Of a DNA stretch of 40,235 nucleotides, positions 33,816 to 40,235 are shown piece after piece. The notes beneath the pieces were generated by a model. It saw nothing but the letters and a program-made list of their open reading frames with translations, was not told the DNA's origin and did no database searches. The translations under genes and the position numbers were made by a program. How positions within the stretch are numbered: position 1 is the first letter of the stretch; the number at the start of each line of letters is the position of its first letter. The DNA is from Clostridiales bacterium (GTDB lineage: Bacteria; Bacillota; Clostridia; SK-Y3): the NCBI GenBank assembly GCA_030156665.1, contig JASGMB010000019.1, positions 1 through 40,235 of the forward strand. The letters are read 5' to 3'.

Positions 33816-33844
33816 TTGAAAAGCGGTGACAAGTAGGATAAAAT
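33816..33844 (+). promoter_or_regulatory. candidate promoter for yacP
   Basis: TTGAAA (33816-33821) and TAAAAT (33839-33844) with a 17-base spacer lie about 160 bases upstream of yacP. The gap otherwise holds only a hairpin close to the gene. Confidence 0.5.
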
Positions 33845-33951
33845 TAATACAATGAAAATGTATAATCGCAAATGCAAACATGCAGTATAAATATTGTGAT
33901 TTACGAATGAATGCAGCTAAATATCTAAATGAAAAATAAGAGTTGTTAGTT

Positions 33952-33988
33952 GTTGGTTATTCATGTATTCATGGCAGTGATGACCAAC
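33952..33988 (+). promoter_or_regulatory. hairpin just upstream of the yacP ribosome binding site
   Basis: GTTGGTTAT (33952-33960) pairs with ATGACCAAC (33980-33988), with an inner CATG/CATG pair. It ends 5 bases before AGAGGTG, the yacP ribosome binding site, so it could influence translation. A similar TAGTTGG-containing hairpin lies at 38358. Confidence 0.4.
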
Positions 33989-34005
33989 TATTAGAGGTGC
34001 AATGA

Positions 34006-34515
34006 ATGGAATATTTAATTATAGATGGTTATAATATAATAAATGCATGGCCGGAATTAGCCGGTATTGCAAAAGAAAGTTTGGAAAATGCGAGATGGAA
34101 ACTTCTTGAGATGATTGCCAATTACCAAGGATATAAAAAGAATAAGGTAATTATCGTTTTTGACGGGCATTTGGTGAAAGGCAATCTAGAGAAAAAAGAA
34201 GTTTATGGTGAAGTAGAGGTAATCTATACAAAGGAACATGAAACAGCTGATAATTATATAGAGCGGCTTGTCCATGAAATTGGAAGGAACAAACAGGTAA
34301 GGGTAGCAACTTCAGACTTTTTAGAGCAAACAATCATATTAAGCAAAGGGGCAACCCGTGTATCCGCCAATGAATTAAGAGACGAGGTAAAATTAACCCA
34401 GAAGAATATGAAGAAGCAATATTTACAGCCGACTATAAAAAATCACACAATAGGTTCACGACTGGAAGGAGATACTTTAAAAGCTTTAGAAAAACTGCGA
34501 AGACAGAAGTTTTAG
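34006..34515 (+). CDS. yacP: NYN (PIN-like) domain endoribonuclease YacP/Rae1
   Basis: Relative of B. subtilis Rae1 (YacP), an endoribonuclease that cleaves mRNA in the ribosome A site. It has 169 residues, the family length. Acidic active-site residues are seen in LIIDGYNIINAW (D7), VIIVFDGH (D53) and VATSDFLEQ, with HETADNYIERLVHEIG between them. AGAGGTG at 33993-33999 precedes the ATG at 34006. The usual order rlmB-yacP-sigH is broken, as rlmB is 12.7 kb upstream, but sigH still follows. Confidence 0.92.
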   Translation: MEYLIIDGYNIINAWPELAGIAKESLENARWKLLEMIANYQGYKKNKVIIVFDGHLVKGNLEKKEVYGEVEVIYTKEHETADNYIERLVHEIGRNKQVRVATSDFLEQTIILSKGATRVSANELRDEVKLTQKNMKKQYLQPTIKNHTIGSRLEGDTLKALEKLRRQKF

Positions 34516-34516
34516 C

Positions 34517-34546
34517 TTGACATTACAGATACAGATACTCTATAAT
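34517..34546 (+). promoter_or_regulatory. sigH promoter
   Basis: TTGACA (34517-34522) and TATAAT (34541-34546), both consensus, are spaced 18 bases apart just after the yacP stop. In the leader AAATCATC (34584-34591) can pair with GATGATTT (34605-34612), followed by a T-rich stretch, a possible attenuator before sigH. Confidence 0.8.
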
Positions 34547-34636
34547 AAAATATGTATTATTATACAAAACAAGCATATATCAAAAATCATCATATATATA
34601 GAGAGATGATTTGTTTATTTATTGGGGGGCGTTATC

Positions 34637-35287
34637 TTGAAGTCAAATGTTACGCTTGATTCTGTGAACTGCTTTAACACCATGTTAGATGAAGAAATAG
34701 TTGAAGATGCCAGAAATGGTAATGATAAGGCCCTAGAGTACATAATAGATAAATATAAAAATTTTGTTCGCGCAAAGGCGAGAACATATTTTCTTATAGG
34801 TGCCGATCGTGAAGACATTGTTCAAGAAGGAATGATTGGATTATATAAGGCAATTCGTGATTTTAGAGAGGACAAGTTATCTTCTTTTCGAGCATTTGCT
34901 GAATTGTGTATAACACGGCAAATCATTACTGCAATTAAGACAGCCACTCGTCAGAAGCATATCCCCTTGAATTCATATGTATCATTAAATAGACCTATTT
35001 TTGATGAAGAATCGGATAGAACGTTATTAGATGTTTTAAGTGAAGAAAGGGTATATGATCCTGAAGAAATGATTATCAGCAGAGAAGAGTTTACTGGTAT
35101 AGGAGCCAAAATGGAAGAAATTTTAAGTGAATTAGAATGGGAAGTACTTTCTTCATATTTGCAGGGAAAGTCTTATCAAGAAATTGCAGAAGATTTGGAC
35201 CGGCACGTGAAATCTATAGATAATGCGCTTCAGAGAGTAAAGAGAAAATTAGAAAAATACCTTGAAGAAGTAAAAAGACAATCATAA
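34637..35287 (+). CDS. sigH: RNA polymerase sigma-H factor (early sporulation)
   Basis: Sigma-70 family factor that directs early sporulation genes. A TTG at 34637 lies 7 bases after GGGGGG (34624-34629) and gives 216 residues, matching B. subtilis Spo0H (218); the TTG at 34622 overlaps this ribosome binding site. Region 2 is clear: ALEYIIDKYKNFVRAKARTY, GADREDIVQEGMIGLYKAIR and FRAFAELCITRQIITAIKTA. Region 4 has LSELEWEVLSSYLQGKSYQE followed by IAEDLDRHVKSIDNALQRVK, the -35 binding helix-turn-helix. Its own consensus promoter precedes it. The usual downstream rpmG-secE-nusG genes do not follow; a tRNA-like sequence does. Confidence 0.95.
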   Translation: MKSNVTLDSVNCFNTMLDEEIVEDARNGNDKALEYIIDKYKNFVRAKARTYFLIGADREDIVQEGMIGLYKAIRDFREDKLSSFRAFAELCITRQIITAIKTATRQKHIPLNSYVSLNRPIFDEESDRTLLDVLSEERVYDPEEMIISREEFTGIGAKMEEILSELEWEVLSSYLQGKSYQEIAEDLDRHVKSIDNALQRVKRKLEKYLEEVKRQS

Positions 35288-35318
35288 AGGAATCCACAAA
35301 TATCGGTTGTTATTATAT

Positions 35319-35383
35319 GCCCGTGTAGCTTATGTGGAAGAGCACTGGTTTTCAGGGGAGTCGGTTCAAGTCCGGCCAGGGCA
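35319..35383 (+). ncRNA. tRNA-like sequence with truncated anticodon arm (decayed tRNA or tRNA-like RNA)
   Basis: The 5' part GCCCGTG-TA-GCTT is a normal tRNA acceptor and D-arm start; GAGC (35340-35343) closes the D stem around an 8-base loop containing GG. The T arm is perfect in form: GTCGG (35360-35364), loop TTCAAGT, CCGGC (35372-35376). The 3' end CAGGGC-A pairs with the acceptor except that one base opposite G35323 is missing. Between D and T arms there are 16 bases rather than the usual 22 or more: CTGGTTTTCAGGGGA, as if about six bases of the 3' half of the anticodon stem-loop had been lost. A restored loop would have anticodon TCA. No CCA is encoded. It cannot be a normal tRNA; it is either a pseudogene or a tRNA-like small RNA. 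Confidence 0.6.
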
Positions 35384-35416
35384 ATTTGATATCTATTCAA
35401 AGTGAGGGGATGTACA

Positions 35417-35686
35417 ATGTACGAGGACAAAACTTTAGTATGTAAAGACTGTGAACAGGAATTCGTCTTTACAGCCGGTGAGCAGGAGTTTTATGCAGAA
35501 AAGGGATTTCAAAACGAACCTGTCCGTTGTAAAGATTGCAGAATTGCCAGAAAGAATAGTATGAGACAGTCAAAAGAAATGTATACTGCAACATGTGCAG
35601 AATGTGGCCAGGAAGCGAAGGTTCCTTTTAAACCAAGAAACGACAGACCAATTTATTGTAGTAATTGTTTTGCAAATCACAGATAA
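35417..35686 (+). CDS. Double zinc-ribbon protein (CxxC x4)
   Basis: Small protein of 89 residues from the ATG at 35417, with GAGGGGA at 35404-35410 as ribosome binding site. Four CxxC pairs are present: C9/C12, C38/C41, C60/C63 and C81/C84, giving two zinc ribbons. The first half (LVCKDCEQEFVFTAGEQEFY, then AEKGF) matches the probable zinc-ribbon domain found in many bacterial small proteins; the second half has TCAECGQEAKVPFKP and PIYCSNCF, a CxxC-type ribbon. Such proteins are thought to bind nucleic acid or other proteins, but the role is unknown. Confidence 0.9.
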   Translation: MYEDKTLVCKDCEQEFVFTAGEQEFYAEKGFQNEPVRCKDCRIARKNSMRQSKEMYTATCAECGQEAKVPFKPRNDRPIYCSNCFANHR

Positions 35687-35772
35687 TCCCCTGCTTTGAG
35701 GATTAGAAGTGAATATAAGCGAATATAAGTAATATATACATAACTTTGTAGGGGTAACCCCCTATGTATAGG

Positions 35773-35891
35773 TTGTCCACATGGCAAAAAACGCTAAAAA
35801 TAAGTTATGCACAGAGTTATTCACATTATCCACAGGAATTATATCCACAAAACAGGTGTTTGGTGGATATAGCAAGATTACCTGTGGATAA
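35773..35891. other. DnaA-box cluster between convergent genes, origin-like
   Basis: Within 119 bases there are four perfect TTATNCACA boxes: 35805 (TTATGCACA), 35817 (TTATTCACA), 35826 (TTATCCACA, directly abutting the previous one) and 35883 (TGTGGATAA, inverted). One-mismatch boxes lie at 35773 (TTGTCCACA) and 35841 (ATATCCACA). ATATCCAC at 35841 also pairs with GTGGATAT at 35863. Just to the left, 35701-35745 is AT-rich and has two 10-base repeats GAATATAAGY (35711, 35721), and a GGGG/CCCC hairpin lies at 35749-35764. No dnaA or dnaN is in the window. It may be a DnaA-titrating cluster or an origin-like site. It is not in a promoter position, as both flanking genes end here. Confidence 0.75.
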
Positions 35892-35897
35892 CTTTTG

Positions 35898-37292
35898 TCA
35901 TTTTGTCAATTCATAGATAGCCCGGGCAAAAATCTTACTATTTTTAATCAAAGCATCAATTTCAATATATTCGTCTTTTTCGTGGGCCAGCTTGATTTGA
36001 CCGGGAAATACTGCACCAAAAGCAACGGCATTTTCAATCGCGCGTGCATAAGTGCCTCCTCCGATAGCAAACGGTTCTATAGGGTCGCCGGTATACTCTT
36101 TATATACTGCCATTAGTTTTTGTACTAAAGGATGATTTTTAGGCAAAAATTTAGATGGAATATGGTCCAGTTCTTCAACGTTTATATCATATTTTTTTAC
36201 CGTATCATATACATTAATATAAATCTCTTTTGCGCTAAAAGTAACAGGGTAACGAATATTAGCAATTATTTCACCTTGATTTGGAGTTACATTAATCAAT
36301 CCCACGTTAAAGGTCAGTTCACCTGAGACATGGTCTGAAAAAGCGATGCCCAATGATTTTCCGTTATTCTCAAGAGCGATGCAGTGGCGGTAGAAAGTAA
36401 TAAAAGCATGATTGATATTTATGCTTTGTAAACTGTTATAAAGCGTTGTCATTAGCAAAGATACTGCATTCACACCTTTTTCCGGTGTACTTGCATGGGA
36501 TGATTTTCCATAAGCTTTTAAAATAATTTTATTCTCCGCTTGTTCAAGTTCAATATTAAATTTGGAATTTTTAATGTAATGTTGAAGTGTTTCATATATG
36601 CTATTCATAAGTTGGAGATTTATTTCGATTACAGCTTCGCAAAAATCGGGAACTACATTTGGCCGAGTACCACCTTGAATACAAATAATTTTTACAGGCG
36701 TTTGTTCATTATCTACCGTTTGATAAAATTTATAATCGAGAATTCCTTTTTCAGCATGTATTACAGGATACCGGGCATCAGGAACAAAAGCGACTGTAGG
36801 GATTTCTTCAACTTTTTTATAATGTTTTATACACTGCCAGTTACTTTCTTCATCTAGGCCAAGGATAAGACGTATCCGTTTATCAAATTTTATGCCGCTG
36901 TCTTTAACTGCTTTCATTGCATATAATGCTGCCACAGCAGGACCTTTATCATCTATCGAACCTCTGCCGTATATTTTTCCGTCAACGATTTCACCTCCAA
37001 AAGGAAGGCGTGTCCAACCGGTTCCGGGAGGAACTACATCCAAATGTGCCAAAATGCCGACTAACTCTTTCCCGGTACCAAATTCTATATATCCAATATA
37101 ACCATCCACATTTTTGGTTTTGAATCCCATTTTTTGTCCAAGACCCAGCATATACGTTAGTGCATTATTAACGCCTTCTCCAAAAGGTTTGTTGGGTAAA
37201 GGATCACTTTTAACACTTGGTATTTGTACCAGTTGCTGTGTAGATTTTATGATTTCAGGTAAAATGTCATCTAAATAGTGGTCAAAGTGCAT
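35898..37292 (-). CDS. pepV: M20 family dipeptidase PepV (Sapep family)
   Basis: Zinc metallopeptidase that cleaves dipeptides in the cytoplasm, 464 residues, the usual length. Zinc-binding and catalytic motifs in order: GILAHLDVVPPGTGW (His and catalytic Asp), GRGSIDDKGPAVAALYAMKA (bridging Asp), LGLDEESNWQCIKHY (catalytic Glu pair), FVPDARYPVIHAEKG, and GGGTYARAIENAVAFGAVFP near the end with the final ligand region. The insert from about 185 to 320 is the lid/dimerisation domain (KSSHASTPEKGVNAVSLL). AAGGAGGAATGATAA precedes the ATG. It is divergent from the ABC importer operon that could supply peptides or amino acids. Confidence 0.94.
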   Translation of the reverse strand: MHFDHYLDDILPEIIKSTQQLVQIPSVKSDPLPNKPFGEGVNNALTYMLGLGQKMGFKTKNVDGYIGYIEFGTGKELVGILAHLDVVPPGTGWTRLPFGGEIVDGKIYGRGSIDDKGPAVAALYAMKAVKDSGIKFDKRIRLILGLDEESNWQCIKHYKKVEEIPTVAFVPDARYPVIHAEKGILDYKFYQTVDNEQTPVKIICIQGGTRPNVVPDFCEAVIEINLQLMNSIYETLQHYIKNSKFNIELEQAENKIILKAYGKSSHASTPEKGVNAVSLLMTTLYNSLQSININHAFITFYRHCIALENNGKSLGIAFSDHVSGELTFNVGLINVTPNQGEIIANIRYPVTFSAKEIYINVYDTVKKYDINVEELDHIPSKFLPKNHPLVQKLMAVYKEYTGDPIEPFAIGGGTYARAIENAVAFGAVFPGQIKLAHEKDEYIEIDALIKNSKIFARAIYELTK

Positions 37293-37470
37293 TTATCATT
37301 CCTCCTTGCTTTTTAGTTTTGTAAGCTAATTACAGTTTGACAATATCACACAATCAATAGTGTTAAATTATAATGTACATCTTATTCACAGATAAAAAAA
37401 ATTAAAAAGACAGTATTCATAAACCTGTCTATTGATTAACAAATTGTATTATTAATTTAATATAAAATTA

Positions 37471-37499
37471 TTGAAATTTGAATAAATATAATATATAAT
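37471..37499 (+). promoter_or_regulatory. promoter of the amino-acid ABC importer operon
   Basis: TTGAAA (37471-37476) and TATAAT (37494-37499) have a 17-base spacer, about 60 bases before the binding-protein gene. A short inverted repeat AGACAG/CTGTCT (37408-37430) lies upstream in the gap shared with pepV. Confidence 0.75.
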
Positions 37500-37559
37500 A
37501 ACACAGGAATAAATTTAGATAATAGATAACATAACATTACTAAAGAGGGGACGTTGAGA

Positions 37560-38330
37560 ATGAAAAAGAGTTTATTTACTAAAATAGCAATCATTGTATT
37601 AAGTTTTATCCTTGCAGCAGCTTTTGTAGGTTGTGGAAAAGTGGATACTATGAAAAGGGTAAGTAAAAATAAAGTGGTAATTATGGGCACAAATGCTGAA
37701 TTCCCTCCTTTTGAATATAGAAATGATAAAGGTGAAGTGGATGGCTTTGATGCTGCAATGGCAAAAGAAATTGCCAAAGAATTGGGTGTGGAATTAAAAA
37801 TTGAAGACATGGCTTTTGATTCATTATTAAACGCTTTAGCGTCTGGAAAAATTGACTTTGTAGCAGCAGGCATGAGTGTAACAGAAGAGCGTTTAGAGAA
37901 TGCAGATTTTTCTGAAGCGTATTATACTGCATCACAAAAAATCATTGTAAAAAAAGATAATGATACCATTAAAGGTAAAGCAGATTTAGAAGGGAAGAAA
38001 ATTGGGGTACAAGAAGGAACCACCGGTGACCTTGAAGCATCAAAAATTAATAATGTACAAGTGAGCCGATTCAAAAAAGGTATTGATGCAGTGATGGATT
38101 TGAAAAATGGTAAGATAGATGCAGTCGTTATTGATGCAAGTCCTGCAGAAGTTTTTGTAAGTAAAAACGATGATTTAAAAATATTAGAAGAAGATCTTAC
38201 AGAAGAAGAATATGCAATTGCTGTCAGAAAAGGAGATAAAGAATTGCTCGATGTCATTAATAAGGTGATTAAGAATTTAAAAGATAGTGGAAAGTATGAT
38301 GAATTGGTGACTCAATACATCGGACAATAA
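37560..38330 (+). CDS. Polar amino-acid ABC importer, substrate-binding lipoprotein
   Basis: Extracytoplasmic solute-binding protein of family 3, anchored by lipid. From the ATG at 37560 (AGAGGGG at 37544-37550) it has 256 residues. The signal peptide KKSLFTKIAIIVLSFILAAA is followed by a lipobox ending FVGC, so the mature lipoprotein begins at that cysteine. The ligand-binding core has MGTNAEFPPFEYRNDKGEVD, GFDAAMAKEIAKELGVEL, LASGKIDFVAAGMSVTEER, and GKKIGVQEGTTGDL. Residues of this type bind polar or basic amino acids such as glutamine, histidine, arginine or cystine; the exact ligand cannot be read. First gene of the operon. Confidence 0.93.
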   Translation: MKKSLFTKIAIIVLSFILAAAFVGCGKVDTMKRVSKNKVVIMGTNAEFPPFEYRNDKGEVDGFDAAMAKEIAKELGVELKIEDMAFDSLLNALASGKIDFVAAGMSVTEERLENADFSEAYYTASQKIIVKKDNDTIKGKADLEGKKIGVQEGTTGDLEASKINNVQVSRFKKGIDAVMDLKNGKIDAVVIDASPAEVFVSKNDDLKILEEDLTEEEYAIAVRKGDKELLDVINKVIKNLKDSGKYDELVTQYIGQ

Positions 38331-38357
38331 TTCGGTGATGATACGCTAAAAGTTGAC

Positions 38358-38396
38358 GGCTAGTAGTTGGCAGATATACCAGACCAATTGCTAGCC
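38358..38396 (+). promoter_or_regulatory. intercistronic hairpin between binding-protein and permease genes
   Basis: GGCTAGTAGTTGG (38358-38370) pairs fully with CCAATTGCTAGCC (38384-38396), including two G-T pairs. No proper T run follows. In ABC operons such structures protect the upstream mRNA or partly stop transcription, giving more binding protein than permease. That role is inferred from position. Confidence 0.55.
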
Positions 38397-38422
38397 TTAT
38401 TATATGTAAAGGTGTGGTCGAA

Positions 38423-39145
38423 ATGTACAGCTATTTAAATAATTTATTATTACTGGATGGTTTCAAAAAGGCCTTTGTATTAAATTTTATAAATGAAAAT
38501 AGGTATATGTTTATTATAAAAGGTCTGTTTATTACCATTGAAGTAACTTTTTTTGCAATTATTCTGGGAATTATAATTGGATTTATTATTGCACTTGCAA
38601 AGCTGTCCAATTTTAAAATAGGTAACATAAAGCTTTTGAATATCCTGGCATCAGCTTATGTTGATGTAATCAGAGGCACGCCGGCAGTTGTGCAGTTATT
38701 AATCATCTATTATATTATTTTTGGCAGTGTATCTATTTCTAAAGTAGCAGTTGCGGTGATTGCATTTGGTATTAATAGCGGTGCTTATGTAGCAGAAATC
38801 ATAAGGGCCGGTATATTGGCAGTGGATAGGGGACAAATGGAAGCAGGGAGGTCTTTAGGCCTGTCCTATGGTGCAACAATGCGGTATATTATTATCCCTC
38901 AAGCGATAAAAAATATTTTGCCTGCATTGGTCAACGAATTTATTGTACTGTTAAAAGAAACAGCCATTGTAGGATATATTGCATTAGAGGATTTGACAAA
39001 AGCGGGAGATATTATACGAAGTAGGACGTTTGATGCATATATGCCGCTCTTAACGGTAGCATTTATTTACCTACTGCTTACTACTGCGCTTTCGAAGCTG
39101 CTGGGTCAGTTGGAAAGGAGGTTGAGACAGGGTGATAGTCGTTAA
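38423..39145 (+). CDS. Polar amino-acid ABC importer, permease (HisM/GlnP family)
   Basis: Inner-membrane subunit of 240 residues from the ATG at 38423 (AAAGGTG at 38408-38414; a GTG at 38414 is the alternative). It has about five hydrophobic segments. [18 protein letters not shown] is typical of the His/Glu/Gln/Arg permease family, and the EAA loop is [20 protein letters not shown] followed by [14 protein letters not shown], which contacts the ATPase. One permease gene only, so a homodimer is expected. Its 3' end overlaps the ATPase gene by 14 bases. Confidence 0.94.
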   Translation: MYSYLNNLLLLDGFKKAFVLNFINENRYMFIIKGLFITIEVTFFAIILGIIIGFIIALAKLSNFKIGNIKLLNILASAYVDVIRGTPAVVQLLIIYYIIFGSVSISKVAVAVIAFGINSGAYVAEIIRAGILAVDRGQMEAGRSLGLSYGATMRYIIIPQAIKNILPALVNEFIVLLKETAIVGYIALEDLTKAGDIIRSRTFDAYMPLLTVAFIYLLLTTALSKLLGQLERRLRQGDSR

Positions 39146-39854
39146 AAATCTACACAAATATTTTGGTAGCCTAGAAGTACTAAAGGGCATTGATGAACAC
39201 ATATATAAAGGTGAGGTAGTAGTGGTAATTGGTCCGAGTGGTTCAGGAAAAAGTACTTTTTTAAGATGTCTTAATCTTCTTGAAGAACCAACCAAGGGAG
39301 AAATATTTATTGAAGGCGTATCCATTACCGATAAACATAATGACATTAACAAACTCAGAGAGAAAGTCGGTATGGTGTTTCAACAATTTAATTTATTCCC
39401 TCATTTAACCGTAATGGATAATATTACACTTGCACCTCGAAAGTTAAAAAAACTGTCAAAGGAGGAAGCGGAAGAAGCTGCAAACAGGTTGTTAAAAAGA
39501 GTCGGATTAGCGGATAAAGCAATGGCATATCCAAACCAGCTGTCGGGAGGGCAAAAACAGCGTATTGCTATTGCCAGGGCATTGGCGATGTCCCCGGATG
39601 TGATGCTCTTTGATGAACCGACTTCAGCTTTGGATCCTGAAATGGTTGGTGAGGTTTTGGAAGTTATGAAACAGCTTGCAGCAGAAGGAATGACAATGGT
39701 AGTAGTTACGCACGAAATGGGATTTGCCCGTGAAGTTGGCAGTCGTGTTCTATTTATGGATGAAGGGATTATTGTAGAACAAGGTGAACCTAAGGAGTTG
39801 TTCAGTAATCCGAAAAATGAGCGAACAAAGGCATTTTTAAGTAAGGTGTTATAA
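39132..39854 (+). CDS. Polar amino-acid ABC importer, ATP-binding protein (GlnQ type)
   Basis: ATPase subunit of 240 residues, usual length. The GTG start at 39132 overlaps the permease gene; AAAGGAGGTTGA at 39114-39125 is a very strong ribosome binding site. Walker [10 protein letters not shown] (34-42), Q-loop [14 protein letters not shown] (81-94), signature LSGGQKQR (137-144), Walker [15 protein letters not shown] (157-170) and the H-loop [10 protein letters not shown] are all present. The [21 protein letters not shown]-terminus is typical of the polar amino-acid group. Last gene of the operon. Confidence 0.96.
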   Translation: MIVVKNLHKYFGSLEVLKGIDEHIYKGEVVVVIGPSGSGKSTFLRCLNLLEEPTKGEIFIEGVSITDKHNDINKLREKVGMVFQQFNLFPHLTVMDNITLAPRKLKKLSKEEAEEAANRLLKRVGLADKAMAYPNQLSGGQKQRIAIARALAMSPDVMLFDEPTSALDPEMVGEVLEVMKQLAAEGMTMVVVTHEMGFAREVGSRVLFMDEGIIVEQGEPKELFSNPKNERTKAFLSKVL

Positions 39855-39858
39855 CGAC

Positions 39859-39902
39859 TGCGGCAGAAAACTTGCCCGCTTGCGGGTAAGATGAATGCCG
39901 CA
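39859..39902 (+). other. nested GC-rich hairpin after the importer operon
   Basis: TGCGGCA (39859-39865) pairs with TGCCGCA (39896-39902), enclosing a second stem CTTGCCCGC/GCGGGTAAG (39871-39890). Its GC content contrasts with the AT-rich surroundings. It begins 4 bases after the stop codon and has no T run, so it may be a 3'-protecting structure or a REP-like repeat. Confidence 0.5.
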
Positions 39903-39925
39903 CAAAATTTCATCAAAATAGAAGG

Positions 39926-39990
39926 GAGTGAATTGTGAGGAGTGGGGAGTAAAAAAGGCTCCTATCTTTCTGCTATTCACTCTTTGTTTT
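39926..39990 (+). terminator. probable terminator of the importer operon
   Basis: GAGTGAAT (39926-39933) pairs with ATTCACTC (39975-39982), followed by TTTGTTTTTT. The loop is long (41 bases) and could fold further. Confidence 0.5.
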
Positions 39991-39998
39991 TTAATAAA

Positions 39999-40070
39999 GT
40001 TCACAGTTTGCAGTTTACGGTTCACAGTTCTTAGTAATGTAAACTACCTTTAAATCCACAAACTGTGAAC
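39999..40070. repeat. GTTCACGGTTCACAG hairpin family, copy 4
   Basis: GTTCACAGTTTG (39999-40010) pairs with CAAACTGTGAAC (40059-40070). The left part also carries TTTACGGTTCACAGTTC. It matches the cores of the elements at 10123, 13763 and 17589. Confidence 0.65.
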
Positions 40071-40084
40071 AATTTATATATTCA

Positions 40085-40224
40085 TTGCACTTTACAAGAA
40101 TTTGAATTATAATATGGATAAAATAGGTTTTATACGGGAGGTTGACAACAGTTAATAAAAAGTTATAAAAAGTTATAAAAAGTTATAAATCAATGTTGAT
40201 ATTTATAATTTAGCATAGTATAAT
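40085..40224 (+). promoter_or_regulatory. three tandem promoters firing out of the window
   Basis: Three promoter-like pairs follow each other at 54-57-base intervals: TTGCAC (40085) with TATAAT (40108), spacer 17; TTGACA (40142) with TATAAA (40164), spacer 16; and TTGATA (40196) with TATAAT (40219), spacer 17. The first and third are well formed. No gene begins before the window ends at 40235. Tandem strong promoters are common before rRNA, tRNA or other highly expressed genes, but the product is unseen. Confidence 0.65.
40157..40186 (+). repeat. three 10-bp tandem repeats AAAAAGTTAT (phased A-tracts)
   Basis: AAAAAGTTAT occurs three times in direct, gap-free tandem, so A5 tracts recur every 10 bases, near the helical repeat. 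Such phasing bends DNA. It lies just upstream of the third promoter and overlaps the -10 box of the second, suitable for an activating bend or a repeated regulator site. Confidence 0.7.
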
Positions 40225-40235
40225 ACAACTAGAGG

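Noticed and set aside
35319-35383. Selenocysteine tRNA gene (selC)
   Set aside because: The D arm is of canonical elongator type, there is no long variable arm, and the anticodon arm is incomplete; the TCA anticodon is only a reconstruction.
39401-39916. 171-residue minus-strand frame over the ABC ATPase
   Set aside because: Antisense shadow of clear Walker and signature motifs; no start signal.
40157-40186. CRISPR-like direct repeats
   Set aside because: Only three 10-base units in direct tandem without spacers.

Overview
The window looks like chromosome from a low-GC, endospore-forming anaerobe of the class Clostridia. The reasons are the AT-rich base composition, strong GGAGG-type ribosome binding sites, several TTG/GTG starts, the sporulation sigma factor sigH, a spore photoproduct lyase, a YtvI-like membrane protein, the Clostridia-type order rho-rpmE-DUF1385-prmC, and a Bacillus-type lysC with an internal start. 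Nothing in it is clearly phage or plasmid. No rRNA gene, CRISPR array or intact transposase was seen.

Layout. (1) 0.2-2.5 kb: rho and rpmE, each with a recognisable promoter. (2) 2.5-6.8 kb: an accessory island between rpmE and DUF1385/yqhQ, holding a decayed AbrB/VapB-type antitoxin gene, an unexplained structured block, a zinc-finger amino-methyltransferase, a PD-(D/E)XK restriction endonuclease and a Dam-type methyltransferase. (3) 7.1-8.9 kb: yqhQ and prmC; prfA, the usual next gene, is absent. (4) 9-13 kb, minus strand: YtvI-like permease, archaeal-type phosphoglycerate mutase/proposed homoserine kinase, and an alpha-oxoamine synthase. (5) 13.2-17.5 kb: ACT protein, hom, thrB and lysC, the aspartate-to-threonine pathway. 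(6) 17.7-21.3 kb: a Ca2+-type P-ATPase and rlmB. (7) 21.5-33.7 kb: a segment between rlmB and yacP, genes that are neighbours in many Firmicutes. It carries a broken sugar epimerase, ilvE, speE, an RsmF-like methyltransferase, a nucleosidase plus spore photoproduct lyase pair, gntP, yhaM and a gluconokinase-like kinase. (8) 34-35.7 kb: yacP, sigH, a degenerate tRNA-like sequence and a double zinc-ribbon protein. (9) 35.77-35.89 kb: a dense DnaA-box cluster between convergent genes. (10) 35.9-39.9 kb: pepV, then a polar amino-acid ABC importer. (11) 39.9-40.2 kb: hairpins followed by three tandem promoters firing out of the window.

The most striking non-genic feature is a family of 103-bp elements, each folding into two adjacent hairpins and ending in imperfect inverted repeats TATnnnTAACCAA. 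Four complete copies (21670, 24188, 25401, 30754) and one partial copy (25216) were found, all inside the rlmB-yacP gap. One interrupts the epimerase gene. Substitutions between copies include a compensatory pair and a wobble-preserving change in the second stem, so the structure appears to be maintained. A second family of long hairpins built on GTTCACGGTTCACAG occurs four times, and a third, GGAGCTCGGAGCTTGGAG, twice.

Genes that work together: M/R/M of the restriction-modification island; hom-thrB-lysC with the ACT protein (and perhaps the apgM-like gene) in threonine synthesis; gntP with the FGGY kinase in gluconate use; the nucleosidase with spore photoproduct lyase; the three-gene ABC importer. 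Functions are family assignments made by reading motifs; no database search was run.
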